A stretch of 64,000 nt of DNA from Dallia pectoralis (Eukaryota > Chordata > Actinopteri > Esociformes > Umbridae): positions 5,219,133-5,283,132 of the forward strand of contig CM055753.1 of assembly GCA_029465975.1 (NCBI GenBank), written 5' to 3'. The position numbers and the translations under genes were made by a program. Below, piece after piece: positions 35,201-45,100 of the stretch (its first letter is position 1; each line of letters opens with the position of its first letter). Under the pieces are notes generated by a model. That model was not told the origin of the DNA. It searched no databases and saw only the letters and a program-made list of their open reading frames with translations.

Positions 35201-37881
35201 CGTGCGTCAGCGTGTGTCCGCCTGTGTGTGTCCGTCTGCGTGCGTCCGTCTGCAAAAACATGATAAGAGGGTAAATCATGTGCATATAATGTGCCTAATG
35301 CTAGAGGCCGATGTAGACCATTATTAATACAAAACTTCATCACAGTGTTCTGTTTGACTACGTCTGTCAGGAAAGTATGCGGTAAATTTTGTGTAATACG
35401 TCAATCCAGAACCTGCTGCATTTCAAGACAAGTGCTCTTGTCTTCAACCCTGAACCAAATAAAAACAGATCCGAGTTCTGGTCTGGGGGAGTGCTGCTCG
35501 TCTGTACTTGGCCTTCTACACTCTGATTAAATCTGCAACAATTCTTTCTTTTGGTCTGTGAGAAATAAAATACATTTCATGGACACGATGCATTGAATCC
35601 ATTGTCTGACAACATACAGCTCCCACCGAATAAACATTGGACGGCAGCTACTAAGGTGCTGAGGGCATCTGCAAGACAGTGGCCAAATGAAAAGTTTAGG
35701 AGTAAGGTTACAAATTCAACAACAGTTTAAGGTAGCCTCAGGGAATCACGTCCATCTATCTAGCAGCTGCTGTTTCACCAAGACAAACTGGAGATTGATT
35801 ACTGCCCTGAGAGTGTAAAACAATGGGAGCTAGAACCCAACCTTTATCAACGCTCTCACACTGAAGGACTGCAGCCAACCCCCGTGAAAACATACCCACA
35901 AGGACTAGAGTTGCCCACCCCTGTCGCGTGATCAAAATGGTGGGTTAGGATCGGGTGAGGGTTGTAATCCAGTGTGCTTCACATGGGTACATTGCCTTAG
36001 TCACCCAGAATGCCTGCACAACTTTTGGCCACCAATCCTTCCAGTTTGCAGCCACCAATGACTGGAAGGACTTACAAAAAACCCTAATCTCACCCATTGC
36101 CTCCAAACTACTCCCGTTTGAACTTTGGTCCGATCACTGTATGTGACTGTCATCTGGTTTCATCCACCCCCTATTTTTATTTTTGCCCATTTTTCACAGT
36201 GGTTCATTTGAACCTGTACTGCTATCATACCGGTTTATATTCTTTGAAATATTCTATTTGCTCAGGCATGCTCAAATGCCCTTCCTCCTAAATCACAGTC
36301 ATATCATTTGTGCACACTAATGACCTACACACTAGATACACTTTTGCTCTTACTTTCTGTATATAGACTCTCCTTTGCATTTTATATAGTTGTTATTGCC
36401 ATGTAAATACTGCTCAATTGACCTACCTATACCTCATCCTGTATTATCTGTATATTGACTCTCTACTTGATCCTGTATTATCTGTATATCGACTCTCCAC
36501 TTGATCCTGTATGATCTGTATATCGACTCTCCACTTGATCCTATATTATCTGTATATTGACTCTCCAATTGATCATGTATTATCTGTATATTGACTCTCC
36601 ACTTGATCCTGTATTATTTGTATATTGACTCTCCACTTGATCCTGTATTGCCATGTAGAATCCCATGGCTACTTGCACTCTTGTAGTCTGTGTATTTATT
36701 GTGTAAATGTATGTTGTGACTGTTTTTGCTTTATCTGGGCCAGATTGCAAATTGGATTTTCTTCTCAATTGGCCTACCTGGTTAAATAAAGGTTAAATGA
36801 AAAAATCAAAACAAAACACTGAATTCATTAGTTTGAGTAGAGGAAATGGGACCATGTTATTACCCATACACACCATATGACTGGTGGAAAGAGGGAGACC
36901 AAACACTAGTAATAATCACAAAATAAACCGATCAGTTGCCTCAATAGGAACCACCAATCAATCCAAGTGTTGTCATTCAGGTAAAACAAAGCTCAAAGTG
37001 AAAATGAATGTAGAATCAAAGTGCAGCATGTGTAACTGCAATGGGACTCAATCAAATTGCTTCCTGATGTGACATTCATGAGACCAATAGTTGGTCGACC
37101 CAACCAACGATTGCCGATGCCTAACAAATAAACACAGACAGTCATCTAACCAGTTATCTAGGGTTATTATTGTTCAGGGCCAACAAAAAGTACAATTCCC
37201 ATTGCCAGCAAAACCTGTCAAATACCTAGCTGGTCATTCAAACACAACAACTGAAATAACTATTATATTTAATAGCTGACGTTTGACCAATTAAGTCAAC
37301 GAGCAATTAAAGCTGGTTAGGTTAGCTGATATACTCACCTCTTTGGGTATCTCGCAGGCCCCAGTGCTGGGATAAGGCCCCGACTCACTGCTTATCTGGA
37401 CCGCTGCCTGACAGTCTTCATGCGGACCTCGCGTCCTCGGGCCGCTGGTAGAACCGTCCTCGCCCGCCGCTTCTCCGGAACCCGCTGACGTCAGCCCCGT
37501 GCTAACGTCACTGCTGCCGGTGCTGTTCGGTGGCTCGCGGAACTCCGAGCTGTCAGGTACTTGGTGCACGAGCCACGCGCTCAACTGCGTAGGGAAGCGT
37601 GCAGGCGACCCCAGTGCCCTCACCTCGTCCAGAAGCCTACGGCTGGCGAAGAAATAGTCCAACTCGGGACATTTGGGGTGCACGCTGTACCCGTCCCAGT
37701 TGTCCCTTAAACTGTGAAACGGCGTCTGGGTGTAGGCTGAGCTCGGGCCGTCGGTGATCTCGAGCGACGAGTAGTAGTAGCCGTTCAAGTAGCTGTCGAC
37801 GTCCACGCGAACTCCGATCAAACTGAGTAAGATCGTAAACTGTATCAGGCCTTCTGTGAAGTATTTCTTCACGTTTTGCAT
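31388..37881 (-). CDS. nfe2l3: CNC-bZIP transcription factor NRF3 (NFE2L3), 5 exons, 688 aa
   Basis: NRF3 is an ER-anchored, N-glycosylated CNC-bZIP factor. After retrotranslocation and proteolytic release it pairs with small MAF proteins on antioxidant/MAF elements and drives proteasome, lipid and proliferation genes (family knowledge). Exons: 37881-37339, 34999-34889, 33993-33883, 32799-32313, 32202-31388, with GT-AG sites and matching phases. Domains: N-terminal ER anchor (YFTEGLIQFTILLSLIGVRV, 7-26), N-glycosylation sequons near 320, 345 and 348, a DSDSGLS beta-TrCP-type degron at 400-406, acidic run about 506-515, CNC box about 522-554 (RVLHVPFTASEIVSMPVEVF), basic region about 569-589 (RRRGKNKLAAQNCRKRKLD), then a leucine zipper. 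LHVPF-x4-EIV-x-MPV and AISQDVSLRDA favour NFE2L3 over NFE2L1. Human NFE2L3 has 694 aa. Introns 2 and 3 contain minisatellites. Confidence 0.9.
32313..32799 (-). CDS. nfe2l3: nfe2l3 coding exon 4 (glycosylated/transactivation region, degron)
   Basis: 487 nt; acceptor GTGTTCCAG, donor GTGAGT, ending one base into a glycine codon. Contains ISSAISQDVSLRDAM, sequons NSS, NGS and NGT, AVFDQINLLGLGG, and the phosphodegron-like DSDSGLS. Confidence 0.93.
32806..33735. repeat. ~33-37-bp minisatellite in nfe2l3 intron 3
   Basis: About 26 copies of AAGGCACAGACATTAGGACA joined by ACACACACATATATAT. Copy length varies through the CA and TA runs. It begins only about 10 bp upstream (on the minus strand) of the exon 4 acceptor, so it is part of that acceptor's branch-point region. 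Confidence 0.96.
33883..33993 (-). CDS. nfe2l3: nfe2l3 coding exon 3
   Basis: 111 nt, 37 residues, phase 0 to 0; acceptor CCATTCCAG, donor GTAAGT. Encodes GLFSRGVPLSGQEDPPSTID and then IDQHWSHFLSLPVSEFD, resembling the short exon before the acidic domain in NRF1/NRF3. Confidence 0.85.
34118..34375. mobile_element. Tc1/mariner-derived MITE-like fragment in nfe2l3 intron 2
   Basis: AGGAAGTATTCAGACACCTT at 34133-34152 followed by an AT-rich interval matches the terminal region of a common fish Tc1 family. CATCTGAATACTAATGG at 34338-34354 may be the opposite end. No transposase coding sequence remains. Confidence 0.5.
34464..34951. repeat. nfe2l3: 61-bp minisatellite duplicating the nfe2l3 exon 2 end and splice donor
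   Basis: Eight tandem units, anchored by CATGTTCTAG at 34464, 34525, 34586, 34647, 34708, 34769, 34830 and 34891. The right-most unit is the genuine exon 2 end; the other seven lie in intron 2. On the minus strand each unit carries ACATGAG followed by GTACGTAATC, i.e. the exon end plus its donor. Units differ by one or a few bases; the seventh has CCCCG instead of CCCAG. Confidence 0.95.
34889..34999 (-). CDS. nfe2l3: nfe2l3 coding exon 2, with 3' end duplicated downstream
   Basis: 111 nt, 37 residues, phase 0 to 0; acceptor CTTTACCAG, donor GTACGT. Encodes EVEALKGQINEDIANGVD and ends LVLSSALEHE. The last 30-odd bases and the donor are repeated in the adjacent 61-bp array, so read mapping and splice annotation here need care. 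Confidence 0.85.
35945..36810 (+). mobile_element. Truncated non-LTR retrotransposon 3' end (L2/CR1-like)
   Basis: The + strand frame near 36015-36120 reads TTFGHQSFQFAATNDWKDLQ, the F-x-A-A-x-x-W-x-x-L motif at the C-terminus of fish L2/Rex-type LINE proteins. The 3' end is GGCCTACCTGGTTAAATAAA plus GGTTAAATGAAAAAA at 36769-36803, a typical fish LINE tail with an A-rich end. The element is 5'-truncated and interrupted by a 34-bp tandem repeat. Confidence 0.75.
36437..36655. repeat. 34-bp minisatellite inside the LINE tail
   Basis: About six copies of CTGTATATTGACTCTCCACT plus TGATCCTGTATTAT. It probably arose by expansion within the LINE 3' untranslated region. Confidence 0.9.
37339..37881 (-). 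CDS. nfe2l3: nfe2l3 coding exon 1 (ER-anchor region)
   Basis: 543 nt, 181 residues, ending in phase 0 (KE codons) at a GTGAGT donor. The ATG at 37881 is the first in frame and directly precedes KKYFTEGLIQFTILLSLIGV, the conserved membrane-anchoring homology box of NRF1/NRF3. SSAYTQTPFHSLRDN and the HPKCPELDYFFASRRLLDEV stretch follow as in the family. Confidence 0.93.
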
Positions 37882-38400
37882 CTTCTAAACACTTGCGGAA
37901 TAACGCGAGAAAGGCGTTGAAACGTGTTGTTGGACCCGGCTCTCTTGTGCCACTCAACAAAGAAAATGTCAAACAAAAGAGCACGCGCTCCGCTTCCCTG
38001 CCCTGTCAGACAAAGAGGTCCGCCCGTCCCCGGTGCTAACAGCTAACGTTAGCTAACATCACCGCACTACCGGCTTCTGACTAAAAACTTCCTGACAGAA
38101 ACATAACATTAGGCAAATACCTGTACCATATTTACAATAGAGTTGACATTGTAATCATGGAGACATTGACGATCATCGAGAATATCCCTTGTTTATGCCC
38201 GGTTAACAATAGAAATACAATATATAAAGTAAATAAGCCGCATCGGTTCTCAGAGTACCATATACGCAACGAGGAGGAGACTAGCGGGAATTTGCATAAT
38301 TCCCACCAAACTCAGTCCGATGCTTTCTTCACAACAGGCTCCGATTGGCTGAAAATACATCCTGTTATCTGGTGGGCCAATCGTAGGATCCCATCGGTTG
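37882..38400 (-). promoter_or_regulatory. nfe2l3: nfe2l3 5' UTR and promoter region
   Basis: CpG-containing DNA just upstream of the ATG (GCACGCGCTCCGC at 37980-37992, CCGCCCGTCCCCGG). An imperfect palindrome GCTAACGTTAGC lies at 38041-38052. Further upstream, opposed CCAAT boxes (GATTGGC at 38343-38349 and CCAATC at 38377-38382) lie about 30 bp apart and could bind NF-Y. No TATA box and no clear antioxidant-response element was seen. Confidence 0.45.
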
Positions 38401-38429
38401 TTAATGGGATGCAAAATATCGTCCGGTCA

Positions 38430-38860
38430 CTGGTAGTGATGGGGATTCCGAGTCTTTTAGGTGACTTGGGCGCTGTTCATCTAAGAGAGCCGGCTCAGTT
38501 GGCTCCTAAACGACTCTTACTGTAAAATGCATGGAATAATCTCGGGACAATGTCAAAGTTAGCTGGAATTATGTAAAAACGTGAAATTAACTGTCAAATA
38601 GGTTACAGTTAACATCTCATCTCATTTGTCTGAATGATAATATCGCATATATTATAATATATTTATTTCAATATAATACAGACAGACGGCTAAGAATCAA
38701 TATTCACCCACTTATTGTTTCTGCAGGGCAGATGTACTACACAAAAGTGAATACATTTTCACCATATCAAATTCGTTGTTTGAGTTTAAACACTAGGATT
38801 TGTAGGTGCTAAATGAACGGCTCCTTTAAACAATTCAATTCGATTCCCATTATACACCAA
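38430..38860. mobile_element. Degenerate hAT-like non-autonomous element
   Basis: The left end TAGTGATGGGGATTCCGAGT with GAGCCGGCTC and CTAAACGACTCTTA at 38439-38515 matches a common fish hAT family with long complementary ends. The right end near 38810-38855 (GAACGGCTCC, CGATTCCCATTATA) is a decayed inverted copy. No transposase was seen; the borders are approximate. Confidence 0.5.
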
Positions 38861-39899
38861 AATGAACAGTTCAAAAAGAGCTGTTTGTACTGTATTTACT
38901 TTCCACTAAAATAATTATCTCACACCATATTGAATATATATATTTGTATTTCTACTTTGTAGAATGTATCACAAGAAGATACTGTTATTTTTTAAACGAA
39001 CCCTTTGTTTGTTTCAAGAGTAGAGCTGCATTGAAATGTTCCATGGAAATACCAGTTGGTGTTGAGAAAGTCATCACATTCTCTTGGTACACCTTCCGAC
39101 TAGTTGGCTGAATTTGAAGAGTCACAAGTGCTTCTGTGATAGATTAAACTGTTTTGGGTATGTACAATAAGGCTCAGATGACAATGCATGTGTTTTAGTT
39201 AATCAACTTTTCTCTCTAGCTTTTGAAAATTTGCATCTTTCTTACTCCCATTTTAGACATAGAATGTGTGTAAATCAGTGGTGCAATAAAGGGACTTAAA
39301 TATCTCTGTATCTATGAATCACTACAGTTGGTTCCTGTTTCAGTCATGTCTTAGGCTGCGTTCCCATAAGTTAACTAAAAACTCAAGCTTAGGGACAGAA
39401 TAACAGAGTTTTTAGGTAGAGAGGGAGGGGCATACCTGAATGAAAACTTTTTCCAAATAAAATGTTTTGCAACTAAAATATAGACATATGGCTATATGAA
39501 CAGCCACAAGAACGGCTCCTTCCCCACAGCGGTGAGTCTAAGGAATATGCACTCTTAGCTTAGTGGACATTATGGTTGGTTACAGGGCAACCAATACCCA
39601 ATCAGCTCTCCCTGTGCAATGTATCTCATCAAGTGGATGGCAAATTACCTCATCATTTGTTAAATGTTTAATCGCTAACAACTAATGTAGAGCATGCTTC
39701 AATTTAAAATGGCAAGACTGGCTACAGTGTTCATATTGATTGCATACGATTGGTTGAAGTTGTAGTTGTAATAATTATTTTGCGTAAGAGGTGAGGTAAC
39801 TTGGCACTGCAATGTGTTTGTATTTGGTGTGTTTATCACTGTTTTAGTGCTTGTTGATGCATGTTGTGTAATCAATTTTAGCATGTTCAAATAACTTAA
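38861..39899. other. Unique AT-rich intergenic DNA
   Basis: No exon or recognisable repeat family was seen. The open frames here are short and without domains. Confidence 0.4.
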
Positions 39900-40800
39900 A
39901 AAAGTATTCACATTATTATCAGTGAAAAATATATTTGACCCCTTTGCAAAACATGACTAAGTACTTGGTGGCGAAACCCTTGTTGGCAATCACGGAGGTC
40001 ATACATTTCTTGTAGTTGGCCACCAGGTTTGCACACATCTCAGGAGGGATTTTGTCCCACTCCTCTTTGCAGATCCAAGTCATTAAGGTTTCAAGGTTGA
40101 TAAAACATCCCTTTGATGCGGTGAACTTGTCCTTTCCCCTTAGCAGAAAAACACCCTGAAAACATAATGTTTCCACCTCCACGTTTGTCAGTTGGATGGT
40201 GTTCTTGGGGTTATATGCAGAATTCTTCATGCCAAATAGCTCGACTTTGGTCTCATTTCAACACAACACTTTTACACAGTTCTCCTCGGAATCATTCAGA
40301 TGTTCATTGCTTTGCGGGAGCTGCATGATTTCAGTCCTCGTTGCGTAGTGTGTTACCAATGGTTTTATTGGTGACTATGGTCCCAGCTGCCTTGAACTAC
40401 TGTGTAGTTCTGGGTTGATTCCCCACGGTTCTCATGGTAATTGCAACTCCACGAGGTGAGCACTTGAATGGAGCCACAGACCGAGGGAGATAGACAGTTA
40501 TTTTGTGTGTCTTTCATTTGTAAATAATCGCACCAACTGTTGTCACATTCTTACCAAGCTGCTTGGCGATGCGGACTTGTAGCCCATTCCAGCCGTGTGT
40601 AGGTCTACAATCTTGACCCTGACATCCTTGGACAGCTCTTTGGTCTTGGCCATGGTGGAGATTTTGGAATCTGATTGAATCACTCTAGCGTATCTTAAAC
40701 TGAGAGTCATGCTAAAATGTGACTCCCTGCTCTGAAAAGCCCATCTGTGAATATAATTCACACTTTTTTCCCCAAATTTAGGTGGGATTTGTCAAAGATT
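39900..40800 (-). mobile_element. Tc1 transposon relic with internally deleted transposase
   Basis: On the minus strand the start of a Tc1 transposase is clear at 40651 and downstream: MAKTKELSKDVRVKIVDLHT then AGMGYK, the first helix of the paired-like DNA-binding domain, which then loses frame. Further downstream, 40090-39950 encodes the C-terminus EEWDKIPPEMCANLVANYKK with VIANKG. Most of the DDE core is missing or scrambled between 40540 and 40230. Dead copy. The ends are too decayed to give exact terminal repeats. Confidence 0.85.
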
Positions 40801-41129
40801 AAAAGCATTAAAGATTAAGTTGCCGTACTGACCAATCTAGGTATTGGAAGCAGGACAGACACATAAACCCACTGAGAGGTCAGAAGACAGCAGCAAACAA
40901 CATACAACCAACACAGCAAAACCCCTAAATATTGTGTACTACTTGCAGCATTGCAAGTAAACTACAGGGCGGTTGTACATTTCTGATTAAATGTGATTCA
41001 GATTGAACCCTGAAAATAGTGATCCATTTCCTTCCACCAGATATATTGCATATTGCTACCGTAGTATAGATATTGTAGTTATGCGTTTGTGTTATGGTAA
41101 GAATACAGCACACTATTTCACCATACATT
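40801..41129. other. Short gene-free interval between two transposon remnants
   Basis: Unique AT-rich DNA without a supported exon. Confidence 0.4.
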
Positions 41130-41735
41130 TTTTGTTATCTAGCAAGGATTTGGAAATCCACTCTTTTATCTCTTCAAAAATCAACTATTGTAATTCTTTA
41201 TACAAGCCTATTGGTCTCCCTCAGACTTTGCTAGCCCACTTACAGTACACTTCTAACTGGGGTGAGAAAGAGAGACCATATCCTTACATTGGCTTCCCGT
41301 TAAATTCAGGGTTGATTTTAAGATTATTTTGCTTGTGTACAAGGCCCTCTGCAGGCCTTGCCCCTGGAGTAGATTAGTGATCTAATAATTTCCCACGCTC
41401 CCTCGAGAGCTCTCAGGTCCGCTGATCAACAGCTTTTAAAGGTCTCTTTCGGTCATTTCAAAGCAAAAGGAGACTGTGCTTTTTCTGTGGTAGGTCCCAA
41501 ACTCTGGAATAGTATTCCACTCCATGTGAGGTCAGATCCATCAATTGCCTCTTTTAAAAAAAAAACATATTTATTTTCATTTGAATAATCGATGTCTGTT
41601 TTGCTGTATAATTATTGTTTTCATCTTCTTTATTAATGTTTGCATATTATTATCTTTCCCCTTGTAAAGCACTTTAGGGCAGCGTCTGTTGTTGGAAAAT
41701 GTGCTTTATAAATACAGTTGAATTTTATTGTACAT
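41130..41735 (+). mobile_element. L2-like LINE fragment (reverse transcriptase C-terminal part and 3' tail)
   Basis: On the + strand: ISSKINYCNSLYKPIGLPQT (the DYCN-LY motif region of L2-type reverse transcriptases), then frameshifted pieces of L-P-V-x-x-R-V-D-F-K-I and LAP. Near 41500 is the W/N-SIP motif. The tail GTAAAGCACTTTAGGGCAGC ... GTGCTTTATAAATACAGTTG at 41666-41722 is the typical 3' end. Several frameshifts; 5'-truncated. Confidence 0.8.
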
Positions 41736-43799
41736 TTTGGTATTGAGAAATGGCTTTCGAACTGACATAATTGAGTTTAACTACAACTCAAGTGTTTTTC
41801 TACTTGCTTACAAGGCCAGAGCAAGTAAAGTAGTTCTGTTTTTTAAGTAACTGATACTTGTAAAACAAAATACAGATTACTCCTGAGATCAGCACCTAGA
41901 ATTAGTCACTGTCCTGGACAAGAGGACATTTGTCACGGACAATCTGATGGACATTAGATTTGAAGGCTGCTTTGCAACACATTTATTCAGTTCAATCAAA
42001 TTTTCTACAGTGTGTAATATCTGGAATCAAATAAACAATTGCCCATTTACAAATGATGAGATGTGTGTTATGTAGTTGCTGGAGATTGTGAAAATCCAGC
42101 GTCATGCTACTTTTATTCATAAATGGCATACGCACGCCACCTGCAGGTGACAAGTCGAACATTTGGAGAAAATAGTTTAGCATAAGCGTTTCACATCACA
42201 TTCAGAGAGGACCAACTTAAGCAAATAAAGGTCACGTGCTAGCAGCCATTGTTCCTGACCCAGTGTGGAAATAATATTTGCATTGCAAGATATGATATGG
42301 CATTATTTCCAAATTACAAACTCCTGTTTTCCATTCCATATAGCAAATGTGACCACAGGCCCCACTTTGCCGATCTAATTGGTTTCACTTGATTTCTTGG
42401 GCTCTTGATATATTTTACTATTTACTTATTGCTCCAATGTATTCGCGCGATTTTACTCATAGTTGTAATACTTTTCTCTACGTAGACACCTTTCTATTTC
42501 TGCCTTTAATTATTTATCTGTAGGCAGCTCTTCAGTTTGTTCCCTCTTAAACTACTCTACTAATAATTTTCCCTTCTAAGTGTTCATAATACATTTGCAA
42601 GTAATTGGTTAATGATATTAATTATACTTTTTTCAAGATAAATATATATATATATATAATACATATATAATACATATATAATACATATATATATTTTTTA
42701 AACAATTTACTTGCATAACATAAGATAATAAAAACATTTTGTACATTATTTCATAACGCTTTTGTTGAAAGATAAGTACTTCGGTTATGAAGGCCAGTTA
42801 TCCATAGGAGTGCTTCTTCGATTTTTCATAGGCTCATTTTAGTTCTGACCTCACCCAGCGGCAGGAATATATTACAAAAACCACTCCCGCATCACGCTCT
42901 GATTGGCTTCACTATGTGCTGGGACCGCCCTGCTGTTAAATATAATGTGACCTACTTAACCACTTCGATGCTGGCGTCGTCCAATAATTTCATAAAGCAT
43001 TTTTAAAATACATTAATTCTTTAACACAAATGAATGTATTAAAACATTTCTGACTTGAATACAAATTAAATTCTAAACTCACCAATACCCTAACGTAAAA
43101 TACAAAACATTTTTGGAAATTATTTATATAGGCTACAGTAACTATAACACACGATACCGTACGAGACATAATATAACACAAACATTTATAGTAACATGGT
43201 TATATCACCACCTCTACTATATGTTCATGTGGTAACTCATAATTTCAACAATTCTACTGTAACACAGCATGTAAAACATAAGCGTACAATATTTTTTTAG
43301 AGAAGAATCTGGAATAAAATTAGACATAGTAAATTAAATGCATCGAATAAAACGGTTTATCTTTTTATTTACAGTTTAATTTAATCTATCCACCTAGTCC
43401 ACTTTATAACAATTTAATGACAACCAAACAAACAGCAACATTATGGACTAAACGTCTGATCGTAAAATAATAATAATAATTTAGCCTGGACCAACTTCAA
43501 TGAGTTTCCTTTGTGCACAAACAATAAATTCCGTTAGTTTGGCAAAGCAGAAGAAGATCTCAGATGTGTCAGATGAGTGCATAACCGTTCTACAAGTCCC
43601 AATAGGCACGATCAAGTTTGAGGTCCTCAAGTTATGGCCCTTCCCTTTGATATCCATTGCAGAATGATCCTGAACCTAACCTGATCCAACGCCAGCAGCC
43701 CACACGTATTTTAATAACGACACGAAACACATGTAAATCATGTTTGAGACGCTGGAGAGATTTATTGGTGAAAGCCCTTAAATCACAGCGGGAGCTGCT
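41736..43799. other. AT-rich intergenic DNA, no gene seen
   Basis: Includes an (AT)n/ACATATATA stretch at about 42640-42700 and several long A/T runs. A CCAAT-like GATTGGC occurs at 42901-42907 beside GGGACCGCCC, an isolated GC-rich patch. No supported exon. Confidence 0.4.
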
Positions 43800-43945
43800 A
43801 GTGAAGAAGCGGATTGGCCCGCAGTGCAAGTGACGTGTTAGCGACCGACCCAATGCTACAGCGCATGCGCACAATATCTGCATTACAGCAAGGCATTGTG
43901 GGATGACAAGAGTAACAAAATGTAAACAGGAAGTAGAATTCAGTG
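43795..43945. promoter_or_regulatory. Promoter-like motif cluster (NRF1, ZNF143-like, ETS, CCAAT) without a visible gene
   Basis: In 150 bp: GATTGG (reverse CCAAT) at 43811-43816, the palindromic NRF1-type GCGCATGCGC at 43861-43870, a ZNF143/THAP11-like GGCATTGTGGGATGA at 43892-43906, and an ETS core ACAGGAAGT at 43926-43934. These motifs typify housekeeping or bidirectional promoters. No coding exon was found on either side within about 1 kb. Confidence 0.4.
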
Positions 43946-45100
43946 TGTCTTCGGACGTCTCTCTGTGAATTCAATGGTTTTCTAAATGATTAAATAGAAA
44001 ATGCGCAAACATGATAGTGAACTGTCTTTTTTTACATTTCTTTAATGATAAGACTAACAAAATAGAGTAGTAGTATGGTGTTTTGATATACTCATAATGC
44101 ACGTCATTTATAATGCAGTAATAGAAATGTGTTTGTCTAATTTCAGATAAACACATTGCCATATAACTGTCTAAGAGAAAAAAAATACAAATGACAATTC
44201 GAAATGCATAGAAAATAAGCAAAAAAGTCGGAAACAAAAAAGCAATTGTAAGATATTTTAACACTTTATCAAATACTATAATACGTAGGTTTGCTGATTT
44301 AAAATTATCTTAAATAATTAACCAATTAATATACATCCTGTATGTAGTCTATGAGAAAATAAATATATTTATTTCATGACAATGTGATTATGTAATGATA
44401 ACATAAAAAATATATGACATTTTATATAGGTGGCCTCAATTTAAATAAATATGAATACATGTCCTAATTTATTTGTTTGGTATTGTCTATTTTAAAGTGC
44501 ATCCTTATTGGTAAAAACAGAGCATTTACGTGATTAGCCCAAATACTGCTAACCATTAATATAATTGTACTTTATGTACTTTATTTACTGTATTTTTGGA
44601 TAAATTCAGTTTGAATATACCAGTAGCAAATGTATTAATAATTTTAAAACGTTAATGTAATTAATCAATTAAATTAAGATAGTTAAACCATACAATAACA
44701 AGTTGCAACAATTGCAAATAAATATAATTGGCATGCATATGCAGCTTTAAATATAGTGCATAAATAAAACTGACAAGCACGACCATTATTTGCCATTCAT
44801 TTGGTCTACTTTTATTGTGTTCCATGCAAGAGCGGTTCTTCCACAGTATTCAAGTGCTCAGAGCTCCGCCACCCAAAGCTCCAAACATCTAACTGGAAGC
44901 TTTCACCCTCGAGAACCACAACTGCAGGTTGATTGACAGCCGGTACCATCCAATTGAACGACTGTGATTTAATATTAGGGTTTCTATTGGACAAGCATTT
45001 CTTACGTCATAAATATACAAAGCCAATCAAAAAGCTGTTATTACCATAGTTCAAGGCAAAATATTTGTGAAGCTCGGTAGCGCCGCGTCGTGGACACATG
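43946..45100. other. Very AT-rich intergenic DNA with a small promoter-like patch
   Basis: 43.95-44.8 kb is strongly AT-rich. At 44980-45040 there are CTATTGG, TTACGTCA (CRE-like) followed by TAAATATAC, and GCCAATCA in close order. This could be a small promoter or chance. No exon was seen. Confidence 0.3.

Larger units (their letters stand above)
35000..37338. other. nfe2l3 intron 1
   Basis: 2.3-kb intron. It holds a (CGTGTGTCCGTCTG)n-like simple stretch at about 35100-35255, a LINE fragment at about 35945-36810 and otherwise unique AT-rich DNA. No nested gene was recognised. Confidence 0.6.
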
